A DNA stretch of 64,000 nt from Brumimicrobium mesophilum (lineage in GTDB: Bacteria > Bacteroidota > Bacteroidia > Flavobacteriales_D > Crocinitomicaceae). The stretch covers positions 46,481 to 110,480 of the forward strand of contig NZ_PVSS01000014.1 in NCBI RefSeq assembly GCF_003025005.1. Reading direction: 5' to 3'. The notes under the pieces were generated by a model. It searched no databases. It had not been told where the DNA came from and worked only from the letters and a program-made list of their open reading frames with translations. Positions 1 to 10,571 of the stretch are shown here, in pieces (positions within the stretch are counted from its first letter, which is position 1; the number at the start of each line of letters is the position of its first letter). A program made the translations under genes and the position numbers.

Positions 1-1851
1 TGTACGCAATACGATAACTCTGTCGTTGAGGAAGCCGGTCTACTTAAAATGGATTTCTTAGGATTAAAGACCCTTACTTTAATTAAAGATGCTGTTGCAT
101 TCGTTAAAGATATACATGATATAGATTTAATTCCTGATGACTTTCCTTTAGATGATCTAAAAACATATGAACTCTTCCAACGAGGTGAAACTGTGGGAGT
201 TTTCCAATATGAGTCTCCAGGAATGCAGAAATACATGAGGGAACTTAAGCCATCAGTATTTGCAGATTTAATTGCAATGAATGCCTTATATCGTCCAGGA
301 CCAATAGAGTATATTCCTGACTTTATTAAACGTAAAAATGGAGAACAAGAAATTGTTTATGACATTGAAGATTCAAAGGAATACTTGGAGGAAACCTATG
401 GAATTACTGTATATCAAGAGCAAGTGATGCTGCTTTCTCAAAAATTAGGTGGATTTACCAAAGGTGAAGCAGATACACTTCGTAAAGCTATGGGTAAAAA
501 GCAACTGAGCTTACTAGCTGAACTAAAACCAAAGTTTTTAAATCAAGGTGCAGAATTAGGACATAATAAAGGGAAATTAGAAAAAATATGGCATGACTGG
601 GAGGCTTTCGCATCTTATGCATTTAACAAATCTCACTCCACTTGTTATGCCTGGATTGCCTACCAAACAGCTTATTTAAAAGCCAATTATCCAGCAGAAT
701 ATATGGCTTCCGTGTTGAGTAACAACATGAATGACATCAAACAGGTAACATTCTTCATGGAGGAATGTAAGCGAATGGGATTAGATGTTTTAGGACCAGA
801 TGTTAATGAGTCAAACTACAAATTTACAGTGAATTCGAAAGGAGCTGTTCGTTTTGGTTTAGGAGCTATTAAAGGTGTTGGTAACGGACCAGTGGATGCA
901 ATTGTTGAGGAAAGAAAAGAAAATGGACCTTTTAGGGATATTTTTGATATTACAAAACGCGTAAATTTAAGAAAATGTAATAAGAAAGCATTTGAAGGCT
1001 TGGCACTTTCTGGTGCTTTAGACTCATTTTCAAATGTTCACAGAGCACAATATTTCGTGGAAGAAAACAACAGAACTTTTTTAGCGAATGCTATTAAATT
1101 CGGAAGTAACCATCAAGAAAGTGCGAACTCTAATCAAGTTAGTCTTTTTGGTGAAGGATCTGGTGTTGAAACTCCTGCTCCAAAAATTCCTATGGTTGCA
1201 GAATGGTCTTCTCTTCAAAAATTGAATAAAGAAAAAGAAGTTGTTGGAATTTACATTTCGGGTCATCCGCTTGATGATTATAGAATTGATATTGATTCTT
1301 TCTGTAATGGGAACGTAGAATACATTAACAACCTGGAGGAATACAAGAATTTAGAATTTACTGTTGCAGCAATTATCACGGAGGTTGAACACCGACATAC
1401 AAGAAAAGGTGACCCATTTGGAACCTTAATGATCGAAGATTATAACGATTCAACTAAATTATTTTTGTTCCGAGAGGATTATGGAAAATTTAGAGATTAC
1501 ATGGTTGAAGGTTCATTTATTTTCATGACAGGTAAAGTAATGTCAAAACGATGGAATCAAAATGAATTTGAATTTAAGATTCAAAAGATTGATTTCCTTT
1601 CAAGTTTACGAGATCAAAAAGCAAGTGCTTTAGAATTATCTGTTCCATTAACCGATATTAGTCATACACTAATTGAAGACATTGACAATATTTTTAAGGA
1701 GAACGAAGGAAAATTCCAAGTAAAGTTTAAAATTTATGATACAGTAAATAAACTTGAAATTGAAATGCCATCACGTTCGCTGAAAATTGATATTAACGAG
1801 AATGTTTTAAAGACATTGAATTCAAAGAATATTGAATATAAGTTGATTTGA
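1..1851 (+). CDS. dnaE: DNA polymerase III subunit alpha, C-terminal part (5' end outside window)
   Basis: Replicative DNA polymerase catalytic subunit, cytoplasmic. The frame is open from base 1 with no start, so only the last 616 residues are visible. The MDFLGL motif near residue 17 carries the Asp that matches the third catalytic Asp of the family; the first two lie outside the window. The fingers region follows (AMNALYRPGP, then GITVYQEQVM and FNKSHSTCYAW). After that come a helix-hairpin-helix stretch (FGLGAIKGVG), the GHPLDDY segment and an OB-fold (about residues 450-560). Ends with TGA at 1849-1851. It faces porU2 convergently across a hairpin. Identification is secure from these motifs. 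Confidence 0.96.
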   Translation, partial: CTQYDNSVVEEAGLLKMDFLGLKTLTLIKDAVAFVKDIHDIDLIPDDFPLDDLKTYELFQRGETVGVFQYESPGMQKYMRELKPSVFADLIAMNALYRPGPIEYIPDFIKRKNGEQEIVYDIEDSKEYLEETYGITVYQEQVMLLSQKLGGFTKGEADTLRKAMGKKQLSLLAELKPKFLNQGAELGHNKGKLEKIWHDWEAFASYAFNKSHSTCYAWIAYQTAYLKANYPAEYMASVLSNNMNDIKQVTFFMEECKRMGLDVLGPDVNESNYKFTVNSKGAVRFGLGAIKGVGNGPVDAIVEERKENGPFRDIFDITKRVNLRKCNKKAFEGLALSGALDSFSNVHRAQYFVEENNRTFLANAIKFGSNHQESANSNQVSLFGEGSGVETPAPKIPMVAEWSSLQKLNKEKEVVGIYISGHPLDDYRIDIDSFCNGNVEYINNLEEYKNLEFTVAAIITEVEHRHTRKGDPFGTLMIEDYNDSTKLFLFREDYGKFRDYMVEGSFIFMTGKVMSKRWNQNEFEFKIQKIDFLSSLRDQKASALELSVPLTDISHTLIEDIDNIFKENEGKFQVKFKIYDTVNKLEIEMPSRSLKIDINENVLKTLNSKNIEYKLI

Positions 1852-1865
1852 TTTGGATTGTTGCA

Positions 1866-1921
1866 TTTTTTCATGTTCTTGTAGAGGCGTAATGCATTAT
1901 TCCTCAACAAGAATATGAAAA
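1866..1921. repeat. Imperfect palindrome between convergent genes (REP-like, possible two-way terminator)
   Basis: Long imperfect inverted repeat: arms TTTTTCATGTTCTTGT and ACAAGAATATGAAAA enclose GAGGCGTAATGC / GCATTATTCCTC. The centre resembles the GTAGAGGC...TGCA type of dispersed palindrome common in Bacteroidota. It fills nearly the whole gap between the stops of dnaE (+) and porU2 (-). A role in ending both transcripts is inferred. Confidence 0.6.
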
Positions 1922-4900
1922 TCACCTCATCAAGTACATTTTTCCCCAATTCTTTTTGAAGTATTGATCTGCACCTGTTTCTCTATGTTTGATATCTTCA
2001 CCGTTGATTTTGGCTTTCATTCGGTACAAATAAACACCATTCGCCAATGGATCTCCAAATTCATCTCTACCATCCCAAGCATATTCTGTGATGTTTCTAC
2101 CAATTCTAATAAATCCTAATTCATCTTCGGTAATTTCTCGAACAATTCTTCCAGTTACCGTCATAATTTGGATAATCATGTCTTCAGGAACTTCAGTACC
2201 AGTTAACGTAAACACAAATCTAGTAGATGTAGAAAATGGATTAGGGTAATTCATTAAATGAGTTATCGTTGACTCTAAAATCACTTCAAATTGAATTCGG
2301 TATTCAATATCTCCAGAAAGATTTCCAGAGTTATCAGATCCCTGAACCATCAATTCATATACTCCACTTTCTTCAAATTCTGCGTTGTAGATAATTTCGA
2401 ACCTTAAATCTGTACCATTCGCAGGAATCCAAGTCAAAATTTGATTTCCATTTCCATCGATAAAAGGAACACGTTTTTGATCACCATTCGGATGCGTTAA
2501 GAAAATTCCAAAATTACTCGTATCCGCATCATTATTCATCATTAAGAATGGATTTTCATCTTTTAAACCAATGACTATTTCCGCTTTTGGACTTACAATA
2601 TCGCCGTTCAAAATATGTTCACCATCAAAAGTAACATCCAAAATAGGATTGACGTCATCCACTTTTAAGAAGAATGAAATTTGCAATAGATTATTGAAAT
2701 GCGCCAATTCTGGTTGATCCTTTAATTGATTATTAACCCCTTTATTGTATGGGTTAACTTCCATCCAAAAGGTGTTTTCACCCGATAAACCTTGAGTTGA
2801 AAATTGCACAGTATCTCTTAAAACCTGCCCTGGTCTCAAAGAATCTTGACGCATATAATTAATAGGATGTTTAACTTGATTTTTATCTGTTATCCAATAA
2901 TTCACCAATAATGAATCCATTGATAAATCACTTATATTTTTCACATCAACTGCAAAAGACATTTCAATACCTTCTTGCAATGAATCTCCTTGATCGGGTA
3001 AAAATGCATATCCAGCTGAACCATCAATTGCGGCTTCAGGCAGAGGTTGATATAATACATGCCATCTGTCCACTTGCGCTGGAGTTAGTGTTATTTTATC
3101 ATAATACTTAGCTTGCAATTGCAGATATGGGTAGTCATTTGCAGAAAGAATAGTATTGAAATTTTGGATAGAATCGTTGTTGGAAAACACAGTATCAATC
3201 TCAATTTGGAATTGTTTATTGTGATCGTACCCCTTAATAACTAACCTAGTAGAATCATTCACAGGAGTTTCCATAGAGCTTTGTTTCCAATAAATGGTTT
3301 GCCATTCCGCTGCCGGACCAATTAAAGTAGAAGACTCTATTCCACTACCTACTGAACCAGAAAAGGTATTTGCTAAACTAATGAATTCCCCTGAATTTTG
3401 AGCATGAATAGTCATGGCCGTACTTGGATCCCCTTTTTCATAAATAAAAATAAAGGCTCTATCAGGTGATGAAGGTGACATTCCAGTTGCACCAGCATTT
3501 TGTAAAGTCGTAAATAAACTTGGGTGAATGGATTGCCATTGACTATACAAAGCTCGCATTGTAGTATATATCACTATGAAATGTCCATCTGGAACTTCAT
3601 TCGCAATCATATTTTCAAATGCTTGAAGTTGTGATGCAGAGTTTTGACGAAAAATAAAATAATTCTCTACACGAGTTCTACATGAAGCACCATTGTTAGC
3701 ATTTCCAAATTGATTATTTACATTAACCCCGTTATAAAAACTTCCCCACGGAGCTTGGGTAGAAGGGTCAACAACACCTACATGTAAGGAAGGTGAAGTT
3801 GTACATAAACCATATTCTGCATCTTGCCCATTTACAGACCACAATGTGGAGTTATATTTGAAAACTGAATTTGAATTATCATAAACTTGAGCAGCTAACT
3901 CTATTTGTTGTGTTGCGAATTCTCTTTTTCTTGGAGTTCTTTCATAAGAAACTCCATTAAAATCACTGTTTTTAAATTGAAAGAAATGATCTTGTCCCCA
4001 ACCCGTTTTATTTGGAATATATTGGAAAGAATGCTCTGTCCAACTATAAACACTTGAATCTATAGAAACCCTCCAAAAATAAGCTACGCTATCTTCTAAA
4101 ATCAAGGGAGAATTGGAATTATTTGAAACCCTCCTCCAATCATTTGGGAAAACTTCTTTTACACCACCAGTTCCACTTTTTACAGCATATTTTAGAAATG
4201 GACTATTAAATAAATCAGTCGTATCAATTTCAAAACGATAAGTATTAAAAGAAGCTATGGGATTAATCGTTGAAGCTTTCAGAACTATAGAGTCATTTGG
4301 TACAACTGCATAATTATATGGCAATACAGGCATTATTCCGTCAATATTTAGAAAGTAATCAATTTTAACTTCATTATTTTGAAATTCATCGTACTGTTCT
4401 GGAACAAAAGATGGTAAATCTGCTTGAATTGTAAATTGATTCACTCCAGAACCTATTGAAGCTTGCAAGGGCATATTGAATTGAATAGTATCTCGATAAT
4501 TCAATCCATATATTGATAAATTATAAACCGAATCAATAGCTGAATTAGGAAAACCTCTAGTTATTGTCAATCCAAATGTATCGGTTACGCTTCTACCAAG
4601 ATTTGTGAGAACAACATTTACTGTAATTGAATCAGTAGACAAATTAACTTGAGAAGGAGTAAAATAAACATCTTGAATTGTTAAATCAATTTCAGGCTTA
4701 GCATGCCAATTCAATTTGATCATTGGGTCAGCATGTAATATCATTTGCATTGCCGTTACCTCAGTCAAGAAACTAGGATTTACAATTTCTAAATTGCGTA
4801 TTGTCGTGGACATTTGAGCCCCCAAAGATGCGCCATAATTATCTGGACTCATTTGTCTATATAACTCCGCAGAATATAGATTCAAATAAGAAGCATATCC

Positions 4901-7066
4901 TAATTTAGAAGAGGAAAGAAAGCCTATGGCACCTAAATCCTCTAAAAGGACAAAACTCTCGGCCGTAGAACTATTATCTGATTTAAAAATATCTCCAGTG
5001 TAGCATCCGTTTCCAATTACCATCGGATATTTCCCAGTATTATTCCAATTTTCAGGATCGTCAATATTTTGATCGAATCCATCACCTGTGGCATGTCCAA
5101 AGAAAGTCATTAATGAAACTCCATTTTCTAGTAATTCACGCACTTCAGAAGATTGTACAGGATTAAATGGATTTGAAGTTTCTTTAAAATATGAAGTAAC
5201 ATTCCCTCCGTAATCTGGACCTTCAATGGAATTTTTCATACCATTAAGGTAAGATTGCAAAAGTGACTGTTCCTGAGATGTTGAACCACCTCCAAAATGG
5301 ATAACTTGTTTTTGCCATTCTTTTAACTCTTTATTATAAACAGCATTTTGATTTTGCGTAGCTTCAAAAATCTTAACTTTTTGCAAATACATATTCAACT
5401 GTTCATTGTTATTGGCTGCAATTCTACCTGTTGGAATTTCAGGTTTCATGCTGATGGATCCATTCCATTTGGCAGTTATACAAATATCACTAGAAGGAGA
5501 ACCATAACTTGGTACAATATTCAAACTGTTCACCGCAGCATTCTTTCTCGGTGCCCCTGCTGAACTTGTGTTTGGATCACTGGCCTCTGAAATCGCCTTA
5601 CCTGCTATAAATAATGCTACAGGTTTTAAAGTTGAAATGTTGTAAATATGATTAATAGCGCGACGACTTCCTAAAATATGTTTTGGAACTCCCCCTCCAT
5701 ATTGCATCCATGCATCGTTCACTTCTAACATCACAACATTATATCCTCCTCCATTTGGAGTTTTACGGTAAGAAGAATATTGGGTCGCAGAAGATAACAT
5801 TTGCTGATTATATAATAAAATATATGCCGCTTCAACGTTAATTTGACTATAATCCGTAAAAACTCCAGTTCCATTTACGGCCGAAATTGAATTAATCTCT
5901 TTAATATCAGCATCTGAGGTAATAATTAATTTTTGATTTGCACCATTCACTGAATTTGGAATTAAAACTTGCCAAACTCCCCCATTGTTTGTGATCGGAA
6001 TTTTCCGAGCATTTAGATTTCCAAAAACATAAGCAGTAGGATTAATTAAATTAGAAGCTGAAATATCTAATCTACTTTTTGCTTGAGTGCCCGCACTACG
6101 AACTTCCCAGTCAATAGATGTTTCATTTGAATTAGGTATACGAGGATATTCAACAGAGACATAACTCACAGATTGAAAATCCGTTGAAGCTCCTTGATCA
6201 CCTATAATTTTAAAAAATGCATTGGTTGTTCCATTCGAAAGAATACTTGGGTTGAAATTCTTATTAACTGAAGTCTGCCTATAACCTATAAAAATTTCAT
6301 CATGCATTTCCGTCCCACTCGAACCAAGTTCCCATCTTAAATGATGATTTCCTGACCCTGAAAAACTAGCATTTGAATTGGCATTAGATTTAGCATGGAA
6401 ACTTGCATCTGGAGCTCCAACCCCAGTATAAACATCAGGTGTTGGAACTGGAATAGTTAAAGTATAATTAGAGGCCCCATTATAATTTGGTCCGCCCCAA
6501 CCTTCACCTGCAGAGAAAAATGAACTATAAGATGAGTATGCCGAAAAACCACCATAATATTGCACATGATAATCTAAAATAGACTTTTCAAGAACATAAG
6601 ATGAAGGAGAATAAATTGAATAATTGACATCTGTTTCAATTAAAAATCGTTTAGCAGTACCTGTAGTCCACGTTAAAAAATAGTATAACGAATCATTATA
6701 TAATGAATAAGCTGGATTCCCAATATCGTCTGGGGAGTTATACAGTAATGAATCTAGCCATCCATCATTAGACTCTGCATAAAATTCAATGTAATCTCCT
6801 ACATTAATAACATTATCTCCATTGTCATTCACAAATAGAGGAAGCTCTTTTTCCTTACCGAAAATTTGAAATTTATTCGCTGCTATAGTATTCACTGGAA
6901 CACCTGCATTAACCAATGTTTGATATGAAAGTTGGTAAACACCATCCTCTGCCACTCCAAACTTGTAATATTTTTGGTTGTAGTCTATCCATTCATTCCC
7001 ATATGGCTGAGCCCATACGAATGTTATGGTTAGAAAAACTGATAATAAGGTAGTTATTATACGCAT
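1922..7066 (-). CDS. porU2: Type IX secretion sortase-like peptidase, PorU2 type (C25 family)
   Basis: Large (1714 aa) exported protein with an N-terminal signal peptide (RIITTLLSVFLTITFVWAQP). A gingipain-type C25 peptidase domain lies near the first half: catalytic His about residue 658 in FFGHATGDGF and Cys about residue 688 in GNGCYTGDIF, a spacing typical of the family. The C-terminus (about 1605-1714) is a FlgD-like beta sandwich starting NYPNPFS. In T9SS, PorU cleaves the C-terminal signal of cargo at the outer surface with PorV; PorU2 is the name used for this long variant, and its separate role is not well established. A PorV-like gene lies 27 bp upstream on the same strand, supporting co-transcription. 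The call as PorU2 rather than another C25 protein rests on size and neighbour. Confidence 0.85.
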   Translation of the reverse strand: MRIITTLLSVFLTITFVWAQPYGNEWIDYNQKYYKFGVAEDGVYQLSYQTLVNAGVPVNTIAANKFQIFGKEKELPLFVNDNGDNVINVGDYIEFYAESNDGWLDSLLYNSPDDIGNPAYSLYNDSLYYFLTWTTGTAKRFLIETDVNYSIYSPSSYVLEKSILDYHVQYYGGFSAYSSYSSFFSAGEGWGGPNYNGASNYTLTIPVPTPDVYTGVGAPDASFHAKSNANSNASFSGSGNHHLRWELGSSGTEMHDEIFIGYRQTSVNKNFNPSILSNGTTNAFFKIIGDQGASTDFQSVSYVSVEYPRIPNSNETSIDWEVRSAGTQAKSRLDISASNLINPTAYVFGNLNARKIPITNNGGVWQVLIPNSVNGANQKLIITSDADIKEINSISAVNGTGVFTDYSQINVEAAYILLYNQQMLSSATQYSSYRKTPNGGGYNVVMLEVNDAWMQYGGGVPKHILGSRRAINHIYNISTLKPVALFIAGKAISEASDPNTSSAGAPRKNAAVNSLNIVPSYGSPSSDICITAKWNGSISMKPEIPTGRIAANNNEQLNMYLQKVKIFEATQNQNAVYNKELKEWQKQVIHFGGGSTSQEQSLLQSYLNGMKNSIEGPDYGGNVTSYFKETSNPFNPVQSSEVRELLENGVSLMTFFGHATGDGFDQNIDDPENWNNTGKYPMVIGNGCYTGDIFKSDNSSTAESFVLLEDLGAIGFLSSSKLGYASYLNLYSAELYRQMSPDNYGASLGAQMSTTIRNLEIVNPSFLTEVTAMQMILHADPMIKLNWHAKPEIDLTIQDVYFTPSQVNLSTDSITVNVVLTNLGRSVTDTFGLTITRGFPNSAIDSVYNLSIYGLNYRDTIQFNMPLQASIGSGVNQFTIQADLPSFVPEQYDEFQNNEVKIDYFLNIDGIMPVLPYNYAVVPNDSIVLKASTINPIASFNTYRFEIDTTDLFNSPFLKYAVKSGTGGVKEVFPNDWRRVSNNSNSPLILEDSVAYFWRVSIDSSVYSWTEHSFQYIPNKTGWGQDHFFQFKNSDFNGVSYERTPRKREFATQQIELAAQVYDNSNSVFKYNSTLWSVNGQDAEYGLCTTSPSLHVGVVDPSTQAPWGSFYNGVNVNNQFGNANNGASCRTRVENYFIFRQNSASQLQAFENMIANEVPDGHFIVIYTTMRALYSQWQSIHPSLFTTLQNAGATGMSPSSPDRAFIFIYEKGDPSTAMTIHAQNSGEFISLANTFSGSVGSGIESSTLIGPAAEWQTIYWKQSSMETPVNDSTRLVIKGYDHNKQFQIEIDTVFSNNDSIQNFNTILSANDYPYLQLQAKYYDKITLTPAQVDRWHVLYQPLPEAAIDGSAGYAFLPDQGDSLQEGIEMSFAVDVKNISDLSMDSLLVNYWITDKNQVKHPINYMRQDSLRPGQVLRDTVQFSTQGLSGENTFWMEVNPYNKGVNNQLKDQPELAHFNNLLQISFFLKVDDVNPILDVTFDGEHILNGDIVSPKAEIVIGLKDENPFLMMNNDADTSNFGIFLTHPNGDQKRVPFIDGNGNQILTWIPANGTDLRFEIIYNAEFEESGVYELMVQGSDNSGNLSGDIEYRIQFEVILESTITHLMNYPNPFSTSTRFVFTLTGTEVPEDMIIQIMTVTGRIVREITEDELGFIRIGRNITEYAWDGRDEFGDPLANGVYLYRMKAKINGEDIKHRETGADQYFKKNWGKMYLMR

Positions 7067-7093
7067 ACAGCGATTTAAAAAGTTTAAAGTTAG

Positions 7094-8179
7094 CTATTTA
7101 AACCCGAATTTAAGTGAAATTACGTGAGAAAACAAAGCTTCTGACTGATTTCCGATATTCGTGAAAGCATAGTCTAGGGTTATCCCTTTAAATGTAACAC
7201 CTAAACCTATATTTGGTTGAAAAACTAAAGTTTCATTGTCATTAAAGTCCTTGATATATTGAAAGTTATTCACTCCTGTTCTAACAGCAACAATATCTCT
7301 CCAGCCTATTTCTAAGCCCATCACCGGATCTATTGAAACAACACCAGATTTGATTAAAGTATTTCTTCTTCCGTCTGTTGTAATTGAAGCATTTATTTCT
7401 GGAGAGATAGTAATATCTTGCCATCCAATATCAATTTTTCTTTTTGCTGCTAAAATTAATCTTGGTAAAGTCAACTCTAAACCATTTTCTGGAATTTCGT
7501 TTCCCGTTTCTAAGAAAACCTCTTGCATATCGGAATCGAGGTTAAAAATCCACGCATTGAACGTTGAAGTAACATCTCTAGCCATCGCTCCAAAAAACCA
7601 TTTTTGATTAACGTTATATTGCATTCCCGCATCGATTCCAAAGCCCCAACTTCTAGCAAAATCTCCAGCTCGTCGATGTACAACTTTAACTGTTCCACCA
7701 ACACTAAGTCCTTCAACACCTAACTTTCTACCATAAGAGAAAAGGAATCCGTAATCTGCAGCCGTAAAAACAGTAATTCTATCGTAATCAATATTTCCTT
7801 CATTATCAATCAATTGAGTAGTATTAGGAATATCGTCTACCCCAAAACGAATTGCGGCGAAACCAACCGCACTTTTATCATCAATTTTGTGTGCCAATCC
7901 CATATAATCGTATTTCGCAATTCCAGCAAAATATTCTGAGTGCATTAAACCAACATCAAATTTGTTTTTCACGCCTGTTAGTCCTGCAGGATTCCAATAA
8001 ACAGAAGTTACATCATCTACACCAGCTACCATGGCATTTCCCATTCCAAGTGATCGTGCTCCAACACCAATTTGTAAAAATTCGTTTGAATATTTAGGTG
8101 CAATAGTCTCATCTTGTGCAAAAACAGAAGTTTGTAGCATCAATAAAGACAAGGTGATAATCCAAAAGTTATTTCTCAT
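7094..8179 (-). CDS. PorV/PorQ-family outer-membrane beta-barrel protein
   Basis: 361 aa with signal peptide ending SVFAQ. The mature part has the family opening (FLQIGVGARSLGMGNAMVAG, then TSVYWNPAGL), characteristic of PorV/PorQ and related FadL-like barrels. PorV is the T9SS shuttle that holds cargo and recruits PorU. Its position just upstream of the C25 sortase gene, same strand, supports a PorV-type partner for PorU2. Ends in an aromatic-rich strand (VISLKFGFK), as expected for a barrel. Transcribed divergently from pssA; the 162 bp between them should hold both promoters. Whether it is PorV proper or a paralogue cannot be told here. Confidence 0.85.
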   Translation of the reverse strand: MRNNFWIITLSLLMLQTSVFAQDETIAPKYSNEFLQIGVGARSLGMGNAMVAGVDDVTSVYWNPAGLTGVKNKFDVGLMHSEYFAGIAKYDYMGLAHKIDDKSAVGFAAIRFGVDDIPNTTQLIDNEGNIDYDRITVFTAADYGFLFSYGRKLGVEGLSVGGTVKVVHRRAGDFARSWGFGIDAGMQYNVNQKWFFGAMARDVTSTFNAWIFNLDSDMQEVFLETGNEIPENGLELTLPRLILAAKRKIDIGWQDITISPEINASITTDGRRNTLIKSGVVSIDPVMGLEIGWRDIVAVRTGVNNFQYIKDFNDNETLVFQPNIGLGVTFKGITLDYAFTNIGNQSEALFSHVISLKFGFK

Positions 8180-8341
8180 AGTCTAAACAATAGCGCAAAT
8201 TTGCATAAAATATTGTGTAACTTAATAACTTTTATTAACAGAATCTATATTAATGATAAAATGGAACACTTTCAATCAGGAATTAAACAAAATTAGACCT
8301 AAAACAAACGCCATTAAAACATTATTTGTTTCTTTGTCCAC

Positions 8342-9202
8342 ATGTTTACAGTAGCAAATATTTTAACTGGTTTCAATCTATTATTTGGTGTTTCCAGTAT
8401 CATCTTCACATTTTCAGGGAGATTAGAGTTAGCAGTTTTAGCAATCATTGCTGGGGCTTTATGTGATTTCCTTGACGGATTTGTCGCGCGTTTAATGAAA
8501 CAACCAAGTGAATTAGGAAAGCAATTAGATTCTTTAGCTGATTTGGTTACATTCGGAGTAGCTCCTGGACTAATCGTTTTTGTACTTTTGATTTTATCAG
8601 GTGCATGGGATATTATTCTTGAAAGTGGCGGAGGAATTAACGAATTGTGGATAGAAGGAACAATGGGCTTTAGCGTTCAATTATGGATTTCAGTTTTCTT
8701 GAATGATTTGGTTGGCAACAATTCCCCATTTCTACCTAATCATTTTTATGGATGGTACAAAGTGATGCCTTTCTTTGCATTATTGATTCCTTTCATGAGT
8801 ATGTTCCGTTTAGCAAAATTCAACCTAGACGTAAGACAAGCAACAGGATTTATTGGTTTACCTACTCCGGCAAATAGTTTATTTTTTGCCTCTTTTGCCT
8901 TGTTATTATGGGATGGATTTGGTCAAGACAATTGGAAAACCGTTTTATCCATGACATTCATTAAAGACCAAATGTTATTGTCCTTAGTCATTTTGTTCTC
9001 CATTCTTTTAGTTGCTGAAATACCTTTATTTGCATTAAAATTCAAGTCCTTCAAATGGAAAGGAAACGAAATTAGATATTCATTCCTTCTGGCTTCATTG
9101 GTTTTAATACTGATTTTATGGGTTTGGGCAATACCAATTATTGTACTCATGTATATTTTGCTTTCGGTGGTGAATAATATGGTTTTGAAGAAAAATAGCT
9201 AG
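8342..9202 (+). CDS. pssA: CDP-diacylglycerol--serine O-phosphatidyltransferase
   Basis: 286-aa integral membrane enzyme making phosphatidylserine, the precursor of phosphatidylethanolamine. The CDP-alcohol phosphatidyltransferase signature is intact: DGFVAR, then G and two Asp in LGKQLDSLADLVTFG (about residues 40-72). Several hydrophobic helices follow. ATG at 8342 is the only standard start: the frame is closed by TAA at 8315-8317. Relatives usually have a few more residues before the helix, so a non-ATG start (ATT at 8321 or 8324) is possible. Confidence 0.93.
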   Translation: MFTVANILTGFNLLFGVSSIIFTFSGRLELAVLAIIAGALCDFLDGFVARLMKQPSELGKQLDSLADLVTFGVAPGLIVFVLLILSGAWDIILESGGGINELWIEGTMGFSVQLWISVFLNDLVGNNSPFLPNHFYGWYKVMPFFALLIPFMSMFRLAKFNLDVRQATGFIGLPTPANSLFFASFALLLWDGFGQDNWKTVLSMTFIKDQMLLSLVILFSILLVAEIPLFALKFKSFKWKGNEIRYSFLLASLVLILILWVWAIPIIVLMYILLSVVNNMVLKKNS

Positions 9203-9278
9203 AGTTAATGACATTCTATTCCCATATCCCTTAGTATTTCAGGCAATTAAACAAGGTTTTGAATTAAACTAAATAATT

Positions 9279-9854
9279 TTGAGAAACAACAAAATAATAT
9301 CATTTGTTCTCCCTTTTACTTTTATAATACTAGGCTGTTCAACACAACAACTATTTTCAATAAAAGAGGTTGAAAATGACTTTATTTATAAAGATAAAAT
9401 TCAGGAATTCAACAAAGACTCAATAAGTAATTTTCTAAAATTAATGGAGCAGGATATGAATAAACCTAAAGCCATCCTTAATGAATTACACCTCTCAATT
9501 TTTCAAAATCCTAAAGATGTCGATTCAATTATTACAGAACAAACTTATTTCCTTTATAACATTCAATCATTAACTACTAAGAGAACTCGGATTACTGTGA
9601 TTGGAACTAACGATAATTGGATAAATGAAATTACTTTACTCTCATTCAATAAATTTGGACGACTTTGTAATAAATCAATATTAGCTGAACTAGGTGGTGA
9701 CCAAGATTACTTTATTGAGAGTCAAAGCAAATTACAAAATGACTCAACTTACATAAAAACTATCAAGAATTTCAAATACGATATAAACACCAATAGTAAT
9801 AAGCTTATAAATCAATTTCAAGACACAGTTAATATAAAACAGGGTAATAAATAA
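9279..9854 (+). CDS. Hypothetical lipoprotein
   Basis: 191 aa. Hydrophobic leader with a lipobox-like FIILGC, Cys about residue 20, then a polar, Asn/Lys-rich body. TTG at 9279 is the only usable start because TAA at 9270-9272 closes the frame. No family recognised. It is followed by two more small exported proteins on the same strand, forming a lineage-specific patch between pssA and the murA region. Probably attached to a membrane facing the periplasm (inferred). Confidence 0.7.
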   Translation: MRNNKIISFVLPFTFIILGCSTQQLFSIKEVENDFIYKDKIQEFNKDSISNFLKLMEQDMNKPKAILNELHLSIFQNPKDVDSIITEQTYFLYNIQSLTTKRTRITVIGTNDNWINEITLLSFNKFGRLCNKSILAELGGDQDYFIESQSKLQNDSTYIKTIKNFKYDINTNSNKLINQFQDTVNIKQGNK

Positions 9855-9899
9855 TCACAAGTTTTGATAATCGGATTTGATCAACCATTATATTGCGCT

Positions 9900-10571
9900 A
9901 TGAAAATCAATACTAAATTTTGTAAGTTAACCCTAAGTATATTTATTATTATTTTAATTAATGGATGCTCTTCATATAGTGAGGATGAACAAGAATTAAT
10001 CAAAACATTGGAAAATAAATATGAATGTAAAATTGAGGTAAAAAAAGAAGAAGACCTTATAATCATTATCTTTTCCAAATGTGTGATAGATGAAAAAAAA
10101 AGAGGAGAAATCTCTTCTAACAGCTCTTTGTCAGCATTAAATACACTTTCTAAAATTAATGATTTTACAAAAGTGAAAATTATATTCCCTGAAAATGCCT
10201 ATTTTGAATATAAGATAAATGATTTGGTAGAAGTGAATAAATCTCTAGATTTATATTATCTAACATTTGAAGAGCTAAAAAGTAAAAAATACGAACCTGT
10301 ATATAATAAATTGTGGTCCGAGATACGAAAAACAACTACACTAGAAGATTTTATATCTTATATTCAAACAGTAGATAAAAAAGCTAATTTTGCACAACTT
10401 GAGTTTAAAGAGTTTAAATTTGGAGATATGAAAGAAGATAATTTAGAAATATCTTTCATAAGGTTTATTGGGCAATTCAAAAATAAAAAAGATGAAAGTT
10501 TTATATTTGAACTTTTCATTCCAACCAAGGGAAATGATGAAATCTACGGCTTGTTGATTGAAACTTTATAG
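9900..10571 (+). CDS. Hypothetical lipoprotein
   Basis: 223 aa from ATG 9900, chosen because the leader KINTKFCKLTLSIFIIILING directly precedes the lipobox Cys; an upstream TTG at 9864 would put 12 polar residues first. The body is Lys/Glu-rich with no recognised domain. It follows the lipoprotein at 9279 by 45 bp on the same strand, so co-transcription is plausible. Confidence 0.7.
   Translation: MKINTKFCKLTLSIFIIILINGCSSYSEDEQELIKTLENKYECKIEVKKEEDLIIIIFSKCVIDEKKRGEISSNSSLSALNTLSKINDFTKVKIIFPENAYFEYKINDLVEVNKSLDLYYLTFEELKSKKYEPVYNKLWSEIRKTTTLEDFISYIQTVDKKANFAQLEFKEFKFGDMKEDNLEISFIRFIGQFKNKKDESFIFELFIPTKGNDEIYGLLIETL

Noticed and set aside
8180..8341. TAnnTTTG promoter for the porV-like gene
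   Set aside because: Best match is CAAATTTG on the minus strand with no TTG at the right distance; too weak to list.
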